Assembly: GCA_009760855.2 (NCBI GenBank)
Contig: WPIO01000036.1
Span: 706,501-765,000, forward strand
DNA length: 58,500 bases
From: Cristatella mucedo
Lineage: Eukaryota > Bryozoa > Phylactolaemata > Cristatellidae
Direction of reading: 5' to 3'
The notes beneath the pieces were generated by a model. That model was not told the DNA's origin, ran no database searches, and worked only from the letters and a program-made list of their open reading frames with translations. This document shows positions 11,809-22,448 of the stretch, piece by piece (the first letter of the stretch is position 1; each line of letters begins with the position of its first letter). The translations under genes and the position numbers were made by a program.

Positions 11809-12102
11809 TCACTTGGTGCACAGCTGCAGCGGCGGTAACGGTTTCCCAAAGTGGGTTTTAGTAGATATTCCGTGAGGATTGGCACTCAGGTCAGCCATCG
11901 CTGCAGCACTTAATGAGCATCCTTTGTCGGCATCAAACAAGCTGACGTCAGTTGCTGGCAATGGCCGTTCGCTGTCGATGCTCAGCAGACGTTGTCTCCA
12001 CTTGTTCAGCAAAGTCGTTCGACTTTCGTCGTCGGTGAAGGCCACGGCATTGTTAACCTGAACTGGAAACTCGTCAATGCCGCAGAACCCCAATAAGCCG
12101 GA
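11809..12102 (-). CDS. NQO1-like quinone oxidoreductase, terminal exon (copy B)
   Basis: A 97-codon terminal exon after acceptor tttttgcag, ending in TGA. It starts SGLLGFCGIDEFPVQ, at the same intron position and phase as copy A and as vertebrate NQO1. It aligns along the C-terminal domain: FCG.., DES...LLNKWRQRLLSID, a SLFDADKG segment, a variable loop, and the closing HFGKPLP motif (HLGKSIP in mammalian NQO1). The length (97 residues) is close to that of the mammalian last exon, so this copy keeps the ancestral C-terminus that copy A lacks. The family's C-terminal domain closes over the dinucleotide/FAD site. Upstream exons were not located. A MULE inserted about 0.7 kb upstream (minus sense) may interrupt the gene or sit in an intron. 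Confidence 0.82.
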   Translation of the reverse strand, partial: SGLLGFCGIDEFPVQVNNAVAFTDDESRTTLLNKWRQRLLSIDSERPLPATDVSLFDADKGCSLSAAAMADLSANPHGISTKTHFGKPLPPLQLCTK

Positions 12103-12531
12103 CTGCAAAAACTCAATCTTTGAGCTCGATATTGTCATTGCCGAAACTTAAGTAAGTTTTTCGCCGGAAGGCAGCACAAGATATGCAACTGCCCCTAAAG
12201 CTTCCCGCGACGGCACGCCAGGCATTTGAAGGTCGCGTAGAGTAGCAAGCAAAGGCTCTCATTAAAAAACCTTCTGAGCGCCCACGAGCATGTTTTCTCA
12301 CACAAGTGAAAGCTCGTACTGTAAAACTTGACTATGGCGGCCTTATCCGCAGAGGAGGAAGCATTGCCAGTCCTAGCGCGGCAGGCCTTGTTAAAATTTC
12401 TGGAGCACGTTCCATTACGTCAGGCCCCAAGTGCCACACCAGCAATTTAGACCGGCCAGTCGCGATTATCGTCAAATCCATGAAAAATCTTACAGCCAAG
12501 ATGGCTTGAACCCAGGAGTGCAGAGCTCATA
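12103..12531. other. probable intron of copy B, no exon recognised
   Basis: Lies directly upstream (minus sense) of the copy B exon. Short open frames on both strands show no NQO motifs. Confidence 0.4.
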
Positions 12532-12669
12532 GCCAAGTTGATTTAGTCAAGCGGTTAAGGTACTCGCCCTGAACATGGTCTGGCTGAGGTCGTGGGCTCG
12601 AGCCCCGTGGCATATGCGAAGCGCCCGAATTGAGATTAAGTTCCCTTAGGGCACCATACAAGTGAATTG
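12532..12669 (+). repeat. SINE-A copy, full length
   Basis: A tRNA-like head (gtcaagcggttaaggtactc, then B-box gtgggctcgagccccgtgg) is fused to the L2-like tail (gcgaagcgcccgaattgaga, then aagttcccttagggcacc). Head and tail match copies at 39110 and 50725. Polymerase III transcription and LINE-mediated mobilisation are inferred from the head and tail types. Confidence 0.85.
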
Positions 12670-12811
12670 CATATGTTAAATAATACAGGACACGTATCAA
12701 CTATGCCACGAGACTCAATACCTCGAACTCGCGCATGACGAACTGAGTTGCTCACTGCTCGCTTCCAGAGTGGGTAATCTACTACCTGAACAACTCTCGA
12801 CAGCTGACCTC

Positions 12812-13016
12812 CAAGTGACCTCGACTCTAGGTACTAGGACGAAATGTCCCTGACTAAATGTCCCTGACTAAATTTCCCTGGCTAAATGTCCCTGACTAAA
12901 TGTCCCAGGACAAAATGTCCCAGGACAAAATGTCCCAGGACAAAATGTCCCAGGACAAAATGTCCCAGGACAAAATGTCCCCATACAAAAACGTCCCGGA
13001 CAAAATGTCCCCACAT
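12812..13016 (+). repeat. MULE left TIR with tandem subrepeats
   Basis: Two or more aaatgtccctgact units are followed by five successive 14 bp units of the form caggacaaaatgtc (12900-12975). Then come ccccatacaaaa-cgtccc and ccccacatgtta, which recur inverted in the right end. The outermost ~28 bp diverge from the right end apart from gtgac. Confidence 0.85.
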
Positions 13017-13402
13017 GTTACAAGAAATTAATCATATTCATGTTATTTTAAATATATAATAATTAATAGGCTTCGATATTTCACCAATAAAATGTAGCAT
13101 GTCAATTTTTAATATTTAATGAAGACTGAAGAGAGATTACTTGTGATCATCAGTCTCGACACATACATGTGCAGTTAATCAAAGGCCTCTTTAAATGAAA
13201 TCATCTTTAGTTAATCAAAGGCCCCTTTAAATGAAGCCATGTGCCATAGTCTTATTAATCAAGCAAACTTAAATGATAAGATATCAAAGTTTACAGTTGT
13301 ATTTACTAATGAATGGCTTCTGATTCACTGTAAACGTACAAATATGTGGAAGTTACAGTGTAGGTTGTTATACTAAAAACTGTTTGTTATAGTAGGTGAT
13401 AG

Positions 13403-14857
13403 ATGTGCAGAGTAATAAATAATTTGCAAGATTTCGAGGTGATTAGTATTTATATAACTGTAAATGTAATTCGAATGTTTAATAAAAGACAAACAATAAT
13501 TAAGGAAGATGCTGAAATTCATAAGTCACAGAAGGGAACAATGAAGCTTGTAGTCGGAGGATTCTTATTCACGAAGCATAGAAATGGTGCAGATGGAAAA
13601 GAAATTTGGCGTTTCGAGGACCGAAACTGTGGGGTGAGAATTCATACTCTGAATAATGCAATTATTGAGGAAGTTGGAACGCATAGTCATGCAGTTACCC
13701 ACGGAAGAGCGTCTGTTGAAGAAGCAAGAAGCGAAATGGAGAGGCAGCTCGGGAAACAGAAGAACCCCGTAGACGCATTGTACAACAGGCTCTGCTGGCT
13801 GTACCGGTTGACGACGCCCATCTTCTACCTGCTCGTGAGACCTTATCACGTGATGTCCAAAGACAGCGTTTGAAGACCAGACGTATTGCAGATGGAGATG
13901 ATATATGTCGTACGACACAAGACGGTAACTTATTTTTAAAAATCGAAGATGACGACATGCTCATCTTTGCTGCGGATGACGATCTACATTTTCTGCAACT
14001 GTGTCAGCATTGGTTCTCTGACGGAACATTTCGTGTCACACCTGAAGGCTTTGATCAGCTTTATACCTTACATGGATTCCACAACAACTCCATATTCCCA
14101 TGTGCATATGCTCTACTGCCGGATCGTTCTCAAGCAGTATATGGTAGATTTCTCAATAACATAACGACGCTGTCGAACGTTGGACAACTTTTAGCCATTG
14201 TTACGGACTTCGAGCCAGCTGCTATCAACGCCTTCAAAGACAAGCTCCCGAATGCAAAAATGGTGGGTTGTATGTTTCATTTCGGGCAATGCATGTGGAG
14301 ACAAGTGCAACAGCATGGATAAGCAGCCACTTACAATAATGATCCTGAATTTGCTACTAAGGTAAAGCGTCTAATGGCTCTTGCATTTGCTCCTGCTGCG
14401 GATGTCCTTGCAGCTTTTGAGGAGCTTACAGATGATGATTATTATCGTAATATGGATGTCATTCTGGACTACCTTGAGGACAATTTTATCGGGAGACAGA
14501 GGCGAAACAGAAGAACTCCACCAAGGTTTGAACTTACGCTGTGGAACCAATACGACCGAGTCCTAAATAAACTACCTCGTAGCAATAATGCAGTCGAAGG
14601 ATGGCATAACAGCTTCAACAACTCAGTTGGAATTGCACATCCAACTGCGATTGCCTTATCAAAGAAAATCAAGATGGAACAACACAGCATGGCACTGTTT
14701 CGAAGACAACTGGAACTTGGACAACCACAGAGAAAAAAGCAAGACATACAAGGAAGTAAATGAAGCCTTGTTCACCGTGGTTTCTGATTACTACAACCGT
14801 GTCAGAATGCAGTATCTTACTGACATTTCTAGAATCCTGAGAATTGATGTTGTATGA
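13403..14857 (+). pseudogene. MULE transposase, FLYWCH + DDE, disabled
   Basis: Transposases of this type bind the element's ends and catalyse cut-and-paste transposition. Order seen: a FLYWCH-type zinc-binding region at about 13541-13730 (GGFLFTKHRN..WRFEDRNCGVRIHT..IIEEVGTHSHA); a linker in another frame; then the MULE RNase H-like core from about 13870. The core has FSDGTFRV (first Asp, near 14015), VTDFEPAAINA (second Asp, near 14205), CMFHFGQCMW (the C..H motif, near 14270) and NNAVEGWHNSFNN (Glu, near 14590). Three lesions: a frameshift near 13735-13755, an in-frame TAA at 14320, and a frameshift in an A-rich run near 14730, after which YKEVNEALFTVVSDYYNR continues. All catalytic residues survive, so inactivation looks recent. 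The exact start is uncertain; an ATG at 13403 gives the longest frame. Confidence 0.88.
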
Positions 14858-14971
14858 GAAGAGACTGTCTCCAAATAACTGGATATAACTTCCTACTCTT
14901 TTACATTTATTTCCCTCTTGCTTTTAATAAAATCTGTTCAAAATAATATTAAAATTACTAATCTTATATCA

Positions 14972-15086
14972 CATGTGGGGAAATTTTGTCTGTGACATTT
15001 TTGTATGGGGACATTTTGTCCTGGGACATTTTGTCAGGGACATTATGTCCGTGACATTTTGGGTTGGAACATTTTGTTCTGTCACG
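14972..15086 (-). repeat. MULE right TIR
   Basis: Reverse complement of the left end: cacatgtggggaaattttgt, gtatggggacattttgtc, ctgggacattttgtc and agggacat units. It carries fewer subrepeats than the left end, so the two TIRs differ in length. Confidence 0.85.
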
Positions 15087-15129
15087 CAGCTGACCTCAAA
15101 GACCACGCTGGAAATTTCCCTCTGGATGA

Positions 15130-15415
15130 ATTAAGTAGCACGATATTTGCAGGAAAAAAGTATGGGTCATTCTCCAGTGGATAAAATAGAGTTACAAGCA
15201 GGCAGCTGTCTTCAACTATTATCTATCGCTTTCGGCAGCATCTTCATCGCATGAGACCCATTTCGTTGTGTGTTCCCAGACGCCACGGTACTGTACGAGC
15301 ACGCTCGCTATCATTTTGAGCTCATTTCGGCAGCACTATTGCATGTCCAGTGAACGCTTTTGGCCATGTCTGCGTGGTTTTTACGAGTTAGGCATCGCCC
15401 ATAGTACGTCCAGAC
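15130..15415 (-). other. duplicated block upstream of NQO-like copy B
   Basis: Colinear partner of 9520-9770 (shared gcagctgtc, ctttcggc, tcttcat, ttcccagacgcc, tcatttcgg-agcact, gtccagtgaacg). It supports a tandem duplication of the NQO-like locus. Role unknown. Confidence 0.55.
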
Positions 15416-15417
15416 GT

Positions 15418-15572
15418 TAGCTAATTCAACAGCCTCATTTGTATAGTGGCGGGAGAAGAGTCCTGAAGGATCTCACTGCCGTTTGCAGTGAGCAATACAT
15501 CTTAGGGCACTGCAGGGCTCGAACCCGCAACCTGGGTCGCGAAGAGCGAGCACCTTACCTCCTGGGCTAAGA
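15418..15572 (-). repeat. SINE-B copy
   Basis: Minus orientation; tail gctaattcaacagcctcatt at the left, tRNA-like head with caggttgcgggttcgagccc (minus reading) and gcgagcaccttacctcctgg at the right. One of the better preserved copies. Confidence 0.8.
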
Positions 15573-15699
15573 TCCAGAGACAATCTCGGGGGTACGAAAG
15601 GCGGCTGCCGGGACGAAACTGACGTCTCTGCCATTTTTACTAACCTCAACATGCGTTATTGCGTTAGAACATATGCCGATTTTATGAAACTCGTAGTAG

Positions 15700-18190
15700 T
15701 ATTATATCCTATGCTTGCCTCGATGCTCCCTTATAACTTGTGCCTTTGGAATGCCTGCTCTTTATGGAGCAAACTGTTAGGCGTTGACAGCTTGATACTT
15801 GAAATTTCGCTGTTATCGAGACCTGGCTAAACTCGATGAACTGCTCGGCTGCCAGCAATGCTACTCCAGGTTTCTTCTTTTTCCACGTTTACTTATTCAA
15901 GATCTCTGAAAACTGACGTTGAGTATCTGCGCTTTTGTTCGCGTCATTCAATTAAAACCCGTTCTCGATTACGGCTAAACAGTCTTTTGAATTTCTTATT
16001 CTCTGTTCATCTAGTGGTAAGTTGCCGACGATCGTGGTAATTTATCGTATATCAGGCAGCCACCCCAGCTTCATCTCTTGACTTTTTCTGAATTTCTCTC
16101 TTTCTAATAGCTTTCTAGGAATCAGCCTCTTCTCATTCTGGGTGACATTATTATCCACTTAGCTTGCTCATAGGATCCGACGTGTTGCGATTAGATTTCA
16201 CTGTCAAAATAACTTCCACCTTCGTGCTTGTGTTTAAACTCCTATATTTATAGAAGACTACAGGCATTTTCAATGAAATTTTCTCCCAAAATTGTACCTT
16301 ATTATTGACCAGCCATTCTCATCCTTTTCGGTAGTCTTATCACAAGCAGGTTTCGTTATCGCTGGAAGGAGTTTCCCTTTAGACGTTTGTAATTAAATGT
16401 GAATAAAAAAAATTTTTATGTCTGGATATGATGTTATCTGTAGCAGTCTTGCATCCAATTTAATCTACCTGACCCTACCGACGAACTTCCCGCCATGATG
16501 CAATGTTACAACTCGAGGAAGCCAACATCCTGGACGATGCTTACCTCTGAATAGAAGACTGGTCCGTACCCGCCATGTCGCTTCTTACAAGGCCGAGTGA
16601 AAATATTAAGGAAGACTGAGCTTTTATTTGAGAAATCCACTAAAAAGTCTGGACTCACTTTTAACTACTTAGAATTTTTGAAGATTGCTGAAGGTTTGCA
16701 TCAATCCATCTTAGCTACGGCTAATTCCCTAAGGAAAAGTCTTGAAGGTTAAGTCCAAAGTCACTAAGCCAAATATGTTAGTATCCACCATGAAACTTCT
16801 TGAACATGCAAGAATGCTGCCGACTGGCTATTTTTCAGATCATTTCACCAAATTCCTCTGATATAAAGATGAACCAAACTATGAGGGTCTATCCACCTTC
16901 TTTCTGCCGTCCCTGCATGGCTACAGTCCCTCATTGCCCTGCCCTTCTTCTCTCATCTGCCTCTGAGTCTTGGCATAAAGATATAAAGTGCCGGCTCTTC
17001 AGCATCCGGGACGTAGGTTCGAGTCCTGCAGTGGTCGATCTTTTGCTGACCACTGCAAGCGGCGGTATTAGCCGTGAAAGCTCTTCTGCCGCTCTATAAT
17101 AGGAGCTCCTTAAATTAAATCAGCCTACATTTTTTATTCTTTATCTCCTTCATGCCAGCCTGCACCGAACTCGTCTCTAAACTCTACTCCCAGGCTATAA
17201 ATTCAAATACCTCTATTGATACTGTGCCAAGGTTCCCCTAATAAAATGCATAGGCATACAGCTACTCACCTTCAAAGCCCTGTTCCTTACCCGACTCACT
17301 CTATGCCCATATATCCTGCACGGGCGACATTTGCCTTCGGCTGGCTACCTTACTTTATAAAGCTTAACGACGGTAAAGCTAATCTAGTGTCACCTGAAAG
17401 TTGGAAGACCTCACTCTCAAGACAGCTTTAGATAGCGGTACACCGATGACGTCTGCTCGTAATCTAGGTATGCTCTTCTAAAACGAGTTGCTCTTAAAAT
17501 GGCCACACATATTCCATGATCAACACGGCCTTTCAGAGAAGGAATATTGCCAATTTAGATCCTGCTCATATTAAGAGTGCTAAAGTCAAACTAGCTCAAG
17601 TGCTTAGGCTATTGCGTCTAGATTGTGTGCAATTTCCTTTATTCAGGACCCCAGACCTGTGCCCGCAGTCATCTGCAACTGGTGAAAAACTCAGTGGCTC
17701 GTCTGTTCTGTATTCAAAGGCATAGCTGCCACGTCGCATCATTTGTGTCTGAGAGCTTAAATGGCACCTAATTTAGCAAAGAATTGGTTTCAAGCTCCTC
17801 AGTCTGACTTATAGATAACTTCACCAAAAAAGACCAATTCTAGCTTCTATAAAAACGGTGCCAAATCACAGATGCAAGATCCAAAAATGCTGATAGCTAG
17901 CATTATTGATTTCCTCAAAACGCTCCCTGGTTAGCCCCTTACCACCTTGCCATGCTTGTGGTAAACTAGTAAATTGCATCTCTAGCTTCTTTGACAACAA
18001 AATACACAAGATCAGAGAGTCCATTCCTAAAGTAATCGCATCCTCGCTAGAATCCTCTCCTTTAAGTAACACCCCTACAGGACTTCTCGCCCTAAATGTC
18101 ATGCAGCTCCTCCATGTCTGCAATCAAGCCTACCACGAGCGACCTCGTCCTGAAATTCTTCTTTCAGTCATAAACAACAACTAGCCCTCT
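15700..18190 (+). mobile_element. L2-like LINE relic, endonuclease to RT N-terminus
   Basis: An old plus-strand copy. At 15740-15830 the frame reads LWNACSLWSKLLGVDSLILEISL, then a stop: the start of the apurinic-type endonuclease domain (normally LWNARSL.NK...L..LL). Further downstream (17835-18060) text is colinear with the RT-proximal region at 56340-56560 (ctagcttctat-aaaacg, atgca-gatccaaaaatgctga, aagatcagagagtccattcc). Stops and frameshifts occur throughout. A SINE-B sits inside at 16990-17128. Confidence 0.75.
16990..17128 (+). repeat. SINE-B copy inside L2 relic
   Basis: gggacgtaggttcgagtcct (B-box), gcagtggtcgatc, ccactgcaagcggcggtatt, agccgtgaaagctcttctgc, cgctctata and the terminal taaattaaatcagc. 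Well-preserved body, head slightly truncated. Confidence 0.8.
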
Positions 18191-18195
18191 AGACC

Positions 18196-18240
18196 ATATA
18201 ATTATATATATATATATATATATATACATTATATATACCA
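18196..18240. repeat. AT-rich simple repeat
   Basis: (TA)n from about 18203, followed by a tatatacc variant. Confidence 0.85.
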
Positions 18241-18261
18241 TATAAATAAATAATAATAAAG

Positions 18262-18440
18262 GTGAGCTGACTTAACTGTCTCGTTTATAAAGCGAAAGAA
18301 GAATTTCATACACCTAGAAGAGCCATCACGGCCATCGCAATCGCTCGCCTTTGTTAATAAAAACGTCCTCCGCTGAAAGACTCGAACCAGAGACCCGGTT
18401 CGTGAGGAACCAGTATCTAACCCTAGGCAAAACCCGAGGG
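18262..18440 (-). repeat. SINE-B copy with tRNA-like head
   Basis: Minus reading: ggttcctcacgaaccgggtc, tctggttcgagtctttcagc, then a body with gatggccgtgatggctcttc and the tail gacagttaagtcagctcacc. The head resembles a tRNA, but acceptor arms do not pair and the family's tail follows, so it is a SINE rather than a tRNA gene. Confidence 0.7.
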
Positions 18441-18535
18441 GCAAAGCTAAAACCGAATTCCACTGTTCAGCTTGTGTGATGCGTGGATCTGCGACTGCAG
18501 TGCATAACTAGACTGTAGAACTTACTTCCACAGTT

Positions 18536-18720
18536 CTTACGAAATGACATATGTTCTCCAGCTACCACCTGTGGCAGATCCTTCACAGCCATTCCGAGCT
18601 GCCACTTCCACGTTACTCACTTCCTCAACTGCCCTCCTGACTCGCTACGCATCTAAATTTCTCTTCGTTGCGTGAGATGAAGTTTGCTGGCTGCCGAATG
18701 CTACGGTTCAACTATGCTGC
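18536..18720 (+). repeat. repeat C copy, 5' part
   Basis: Shares cgttactcacttcctcaact, gccctcctgactcgct, ctcttcgttgcgtgagatga and agt-tgctggctgccgaatg with 49010-49245 and, inverted, with 20585-20780. Lacks the 3' CATTA tail. Confidence 0.65.
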
Positions 18721-19317
18721 TCATCAAATACAAATGGTCTAATTTTTCTAAAAATGGTCTCTTTCTCTCCTTTTGCAACTTGTCAACCTCCTATCTTCTC
18801 AGGCAAGGGGATCTCCTGAATATTGCCATCTCTTAGTACATACACTACGAGGACTTTTGCTTATGCCACGTGCAATGCTACTGTGCAGCGAGGGCTCACA
18901 TGCCTCGCCTGCCGCCGCCATGAAATAACGAGAGAGGACGGCTTGCCTATCGTTTGAGCTCTATGCTTTCACTGTGACTCTGCTTAGCTATTTTATCTAA
19001 TTGGGGAAGCTCTTTATCCTGCCTGCCGTAATGTCAAAGTTCCCTCCTTTACGACGATTCGGGTAACTTTGCAACTTGGTGAACGCAATTCAGTAATGTT
19101 CATGCACTTACATGGCAACCAACTTTGTGCAGATACGAGCATGCTAGCTCGGCTACTTAGGCGCCTGCCAGAGAAGCCAAAGGTCAGTGACGTTATGATT
19201 CGCATTATGAAGCTTAACTGGCTCACTGCGTATCTTCTGTAAGTGTACGCTCCTGTATGATGCTTTGGACAGTGGACGTTGTCTCCAATACCCCATAGGC
19301 TGTCTAACTGAATGAAT
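18721..19317. other. no gene recognised
   Basis: Open frames near 19014-19250 on both strands have no family resemblance. Confidence 0.45.
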
Positions 19318-19460
19318 GGCTGACACGACCGGCTCGCTAAGACGATGCTAACCACGAACCTCGCCCTTGACAACCGAGGTCCTGGGCTCGAGCCCTGCGC
19401 CATTTGTGAAACGCCTGGATAGCGACTAAGTTCTCTTAGGGCGAAATACAAATGAGTTAT
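19318..19460 (+). repeat. SINE-A copy
   Basis: Head with aaccgaggtcctgggctcga (B-box) followed by tgaaacgcctggatagcgac and taagttctcttagggcg, then aaatacaaatgagttat. More diverged in the A-box half. Confidence 0.75.
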
Positions 19461-20584
19461 ATTGATATTACATTATTCTCCTAATAAGTAGCAATCACTC
19501 CTGCAACGGTGCAACAAAGTCTGCTCATCGAAGAGTTGTGTGCACTAATCGCTTTCTAATTTAGAACCTTTCATTTTTGAGATCAGGCTGAAGCTTTAAG
19601 CGCTCGACCGTCTCCACTTGAGTGAAGCGCTGGTGACCTGGACGGCTTAAGGTTCTGTAGATGCAAGTGCACACGGTTCGTTGCTGTAACGGCTGTCCCT
19701 GGCTAAGATGAAGAAGGAGCAGTTACAACATCAGCTGCACAGAAGTAAATATCCTTGGTAGCAGTTCATTTTAGACCCTGACGAGTGTTAGGCAAATGTT
19801 CACACTTACAATAGTTGGCCATGTTAGGTTTTTGTTACTGCGTCTCAGGACAGCCTCAATTTAAAAATGTAGCGGATAAAAAAAATGAGGTTTTAGATAA
19901 GCCAGATTATAATTGCAGAGATATTTTATTATACGCGGCTCCTGAATTGCAATGGGTAAAAACACGTCATTTGAGCTGCAGGCGCCAACCAAATTACTTA
20001 CCAAAGACGTCGCCCTTGCCGGCGACAGGATTGAAACGCGAGGCGTACAAGTCTGACACGATAGCCGCCGATAGCCCGCCTCATTCAGCGTCTCCGCAGC
20101 GGCGTCCTTCAGTTAAAGCCGTTAAAGGATTGGATGGCTCAGGATGCGAGAACAAAATAAGAGCTGTTTTGCAAGCGCGGTCAGTACTCTTTGTCCGCAA
20201 AGTCTGCCACTACGAAATACAATTAACTTAGTCGTCCATGTCGTTTGTTCGCACAGCAGAGAGCCAGCCGATGCCCAACACCGACAGCATTACCAACGCA
20301 CGAAGCCCCAGAGCGCACGGCTCCCCTCGGCCCCTACTCTTGCTCGACTCTTCTCCTCGACCCTGGCTGTCCCTTGGCCGACCCCGACGGTGAATCCACC
20401 ATCTGTTCACCAGCGGGTTATCGGCCTGTGTCAACGCCTCATTAGAAGCTGACCACAGCTGTGCACAGGCCCCTCTCGGGAATGCTCCCACCAGCTGTTG
20501 AGGAAAGGAGCTGTACCAGCCCGCATGCAATCGAACTACAGTCCACAACAAATCGGCGTCAGCTTCTACTGGCCAGGTGAGTCT
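19461..20584. other. no gene recognised
   Basis: Open frames of 65-140 codons on both strands lack homology and splice signals that would link them. No repeat family assigned. Confidence 0.45.
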
Positions 20585-20780
20585 ATGTAATGTAATGTAT
20601 CTCCTTCAGTAACTCCACAAAGTCATAAAGACCATGTGGGTGTTACGCAGGAGAGTTTTGTATAGCGCACTCACAGCCTAAGCGGCTTTCGGTACGCATT
20701 CGGTACCCAACAGACTTCGTCTCACGCAACAAAGAGAAAGTGGGAAGCATAGCAGAGTTAGGAGAGCAGTTGAGGTAGTA
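20585..20780 (-). repeat. repeat C copy, near-identical to 36502-36703
   Basis: About 195 bp differing from the copy at 36502 at only a handful of positions. The minus strand ends in cattacattaca-type repeats, a retrotransposon-like tail. The body contains gtgagtgcgctatacaaaac, reminiscent of SINE/L2 tails. Family assignment is unknown to me. Confidence 0.8.
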
Positions 20781-20899
20781 AGTTGTCTGTGATTTGAACT
20801 GCAGCTTAATTCCATAACTCGGCCAATACTGTTATCTCAAAGATCATCTCCCAGTCTAAGTCCCAGACTACTGGCTATCTGGCTCCCACATCTACAGTT

Positions 20900-21735
20900 C
20901 TCTAGCGGAGGAGCCTAAATTTACTCCTGCCCTGCATTAATAATCTTAATAACACCCGCCTTCAATCTCGGATTTTTCCTAAACACCTTTCAAGATGGCT
21001 ATCTTGAGAGCACTTACTAAAAAGTCGACACTAGACCAGAAGAACCTAAGCAACGTATGCCCACTCTTCCGGTTGCCGTTCCTATTAATGAAAATGGAAT
21101 GCGTAGTATTAGATAAGTTAAGTGGCTATGTCGACACTAGACCAGAAGAACCTAAGCAACGTATGCCCACTCTTCCGGTTGCCGTTCCTATTAATGAAAA
21201 TGGAATGCGTAGTATTAGATAAGTTAAGTGGCTATGTCGAATTTTATGCCTAACTTACACCAAACCTATCAAGTAAATTCCATTTGTGTTGTAGAGCAAG
21301 TCACTCTACTGTCAGCACAGCCGAGTATTACTATTGTATTACTGCTGAGATCATCACAAGAGTCAGAAGACTTCTATAATAAATAAATGCAATGACCCAA
21401 ATCAAAGAACCTACCTGCCGGACCAATTTATTCACAACAAGGCAGCAACCGCCTATCCGCGTGAGGGTAGGGTGACTTGAGATGCGACATTGTAGGTCTG
21501 GTCTTTTGTTGTAGACGCTCGACTGCAAATTTAACAACCCTCTCAGAAATTCTGAAAATTAGTCTTCCAGCTAGTTCAGCTGGATCCCTTGGCTGCTTTT
21601 GATGCCATCCTTCTTGAGCACCTGTCACATCGCCTAAGAATCAAATGCACAGTGCTACAACGTTCTAGGTCATATCTCAGTCGAAAAATTCTGAGAGTAG
21701 ATATTAATGGAAAAGGTCCATTAAGCAAAAAAGAC
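20900..21735 (+). mobile_element. L2-like LINE relic, reverse transcriptase region
   Basis: Plus strand: LDQKNLSN at about 21030-21055 matches the RT N-terminal LDQENFSN of the copy at 56100-56880. At 21590-21730 LAAFDAILLEHLSHRLRI and RSRSYLSRKILRVDINGKGP correspond to RT blocks around the first catalytic Asp (normally SAAFDTVDH..L...L). Interrupted by stops; contains a 106 bp tandem duplication. Confidence 0.8.
21024..21235 (+). repeat. perfect 106 bp tandem duplication
   Basis: 21024-21129 is repeated exactly at 21130-21235, and the first bases of a third copy (gtcga) follow. It lies within the L2 RT relic. Identity of the units implies a recent event. Confidence 0.95.
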
Positions 21736-22379
21736 AACGCAGTGAGTGCGAGCTTTCGCACGACTGTCGGCCGGGTTATCCTGATGGCCAAGGGCCCGGA
21801 ACGCCATCGAGTGTGTGCTTTTGCATGCCCGGGTGCAACGCTTGAGCGTTTTACGTCCTGCCTGGGCAGGGTGCTTTGTTTATCGTTCACTCTTGGTTGC
21901 AGCTCGCTCATGGGGTGCTATATAAAAGATGACTTATTTTTCACTTTAACGCTGCCAATGATAGTGCAAAGACAAAGCTGCAAAGCAGAGCGACAACGGA
22001 TTGCAGGTAATAAGAGCAGCAAGCTGTACGGACTCCCAGTTACACCCGGACACCTAAATCCGAACTCTCAGTCGGTGAGTGGCTATCCAAGAGGTCGACC
22101 CAATCCCAAGCGGGCAACACAATAATAACAACAATTAATAATATTAAGTTTGATTATTGATAATTATTAATTAATAATAACTAATAATTAATGATTAATG
22201 ATGATAAATAATAATAATAAAATATTATAACAAGCCATGCCTATTCCTGTAGAAGGCTAAAATAAATCAACTCCCAAGTTATGCCGATATCCGATCAGCA
22301 CATCGAGCTCTTCCGTTGGACTTTGTACTAAGGAGTGCTGAAAACCGAAAGGGCTGAGAAAAACCCAGAAGCTCGAGTT

Positions 22380-22386
<7 letters not shown>
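21736..22386. other. no gene; AT-rich stretch
   Basis: Continuation of a chance frame from the RT relic to 22125, then a strongly AT-rich aataat/attaat region at 22115-22235. Confidence 0.5.
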
Positions 22387-22433
<47 letters not shown>

Positions 22434-22448
22434 GAGAGAGAGAGAGAG
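22387..22448 (+). repeat. (GA)n microsatellite
   Basis: Nearly pure GA run with one TGA interruption. Confidence 0.95.

Larger units (their letters stand above)
12812..15086 (+). mobile_element. Mutator-like DNA transposon (MULE)
   Basis: About 2.3 kb, flanked by an 11 bp direct repeat cagctgacctc (12801-12811 and 15087-15097). That length fits the 8-11 bp target duplications of the Mutator superfamily. Long terminal inverted repeats (left about 12812-13016, right about 14972-15086) share the units acaaaatgtccc and ccccacatgt. One transposase gene is carried on the plus strand and is disabled. The element lies inside the NQO-like duplication, so it inserted after or during the history of copy B. 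Confidence 0.88.

Noticed and set aside
12840-13016. Possible CRISPR-like or satellite array
   Set aside because: Units are contiguous 12-14 bp repeats without spacers, and recur inverted at 14972-15086, so they are transposon ends.
18355-18430. tRNA gene on the minus strand
   Set aside because: Acceptor arms do not pair and a SINE-B body and tail follow.
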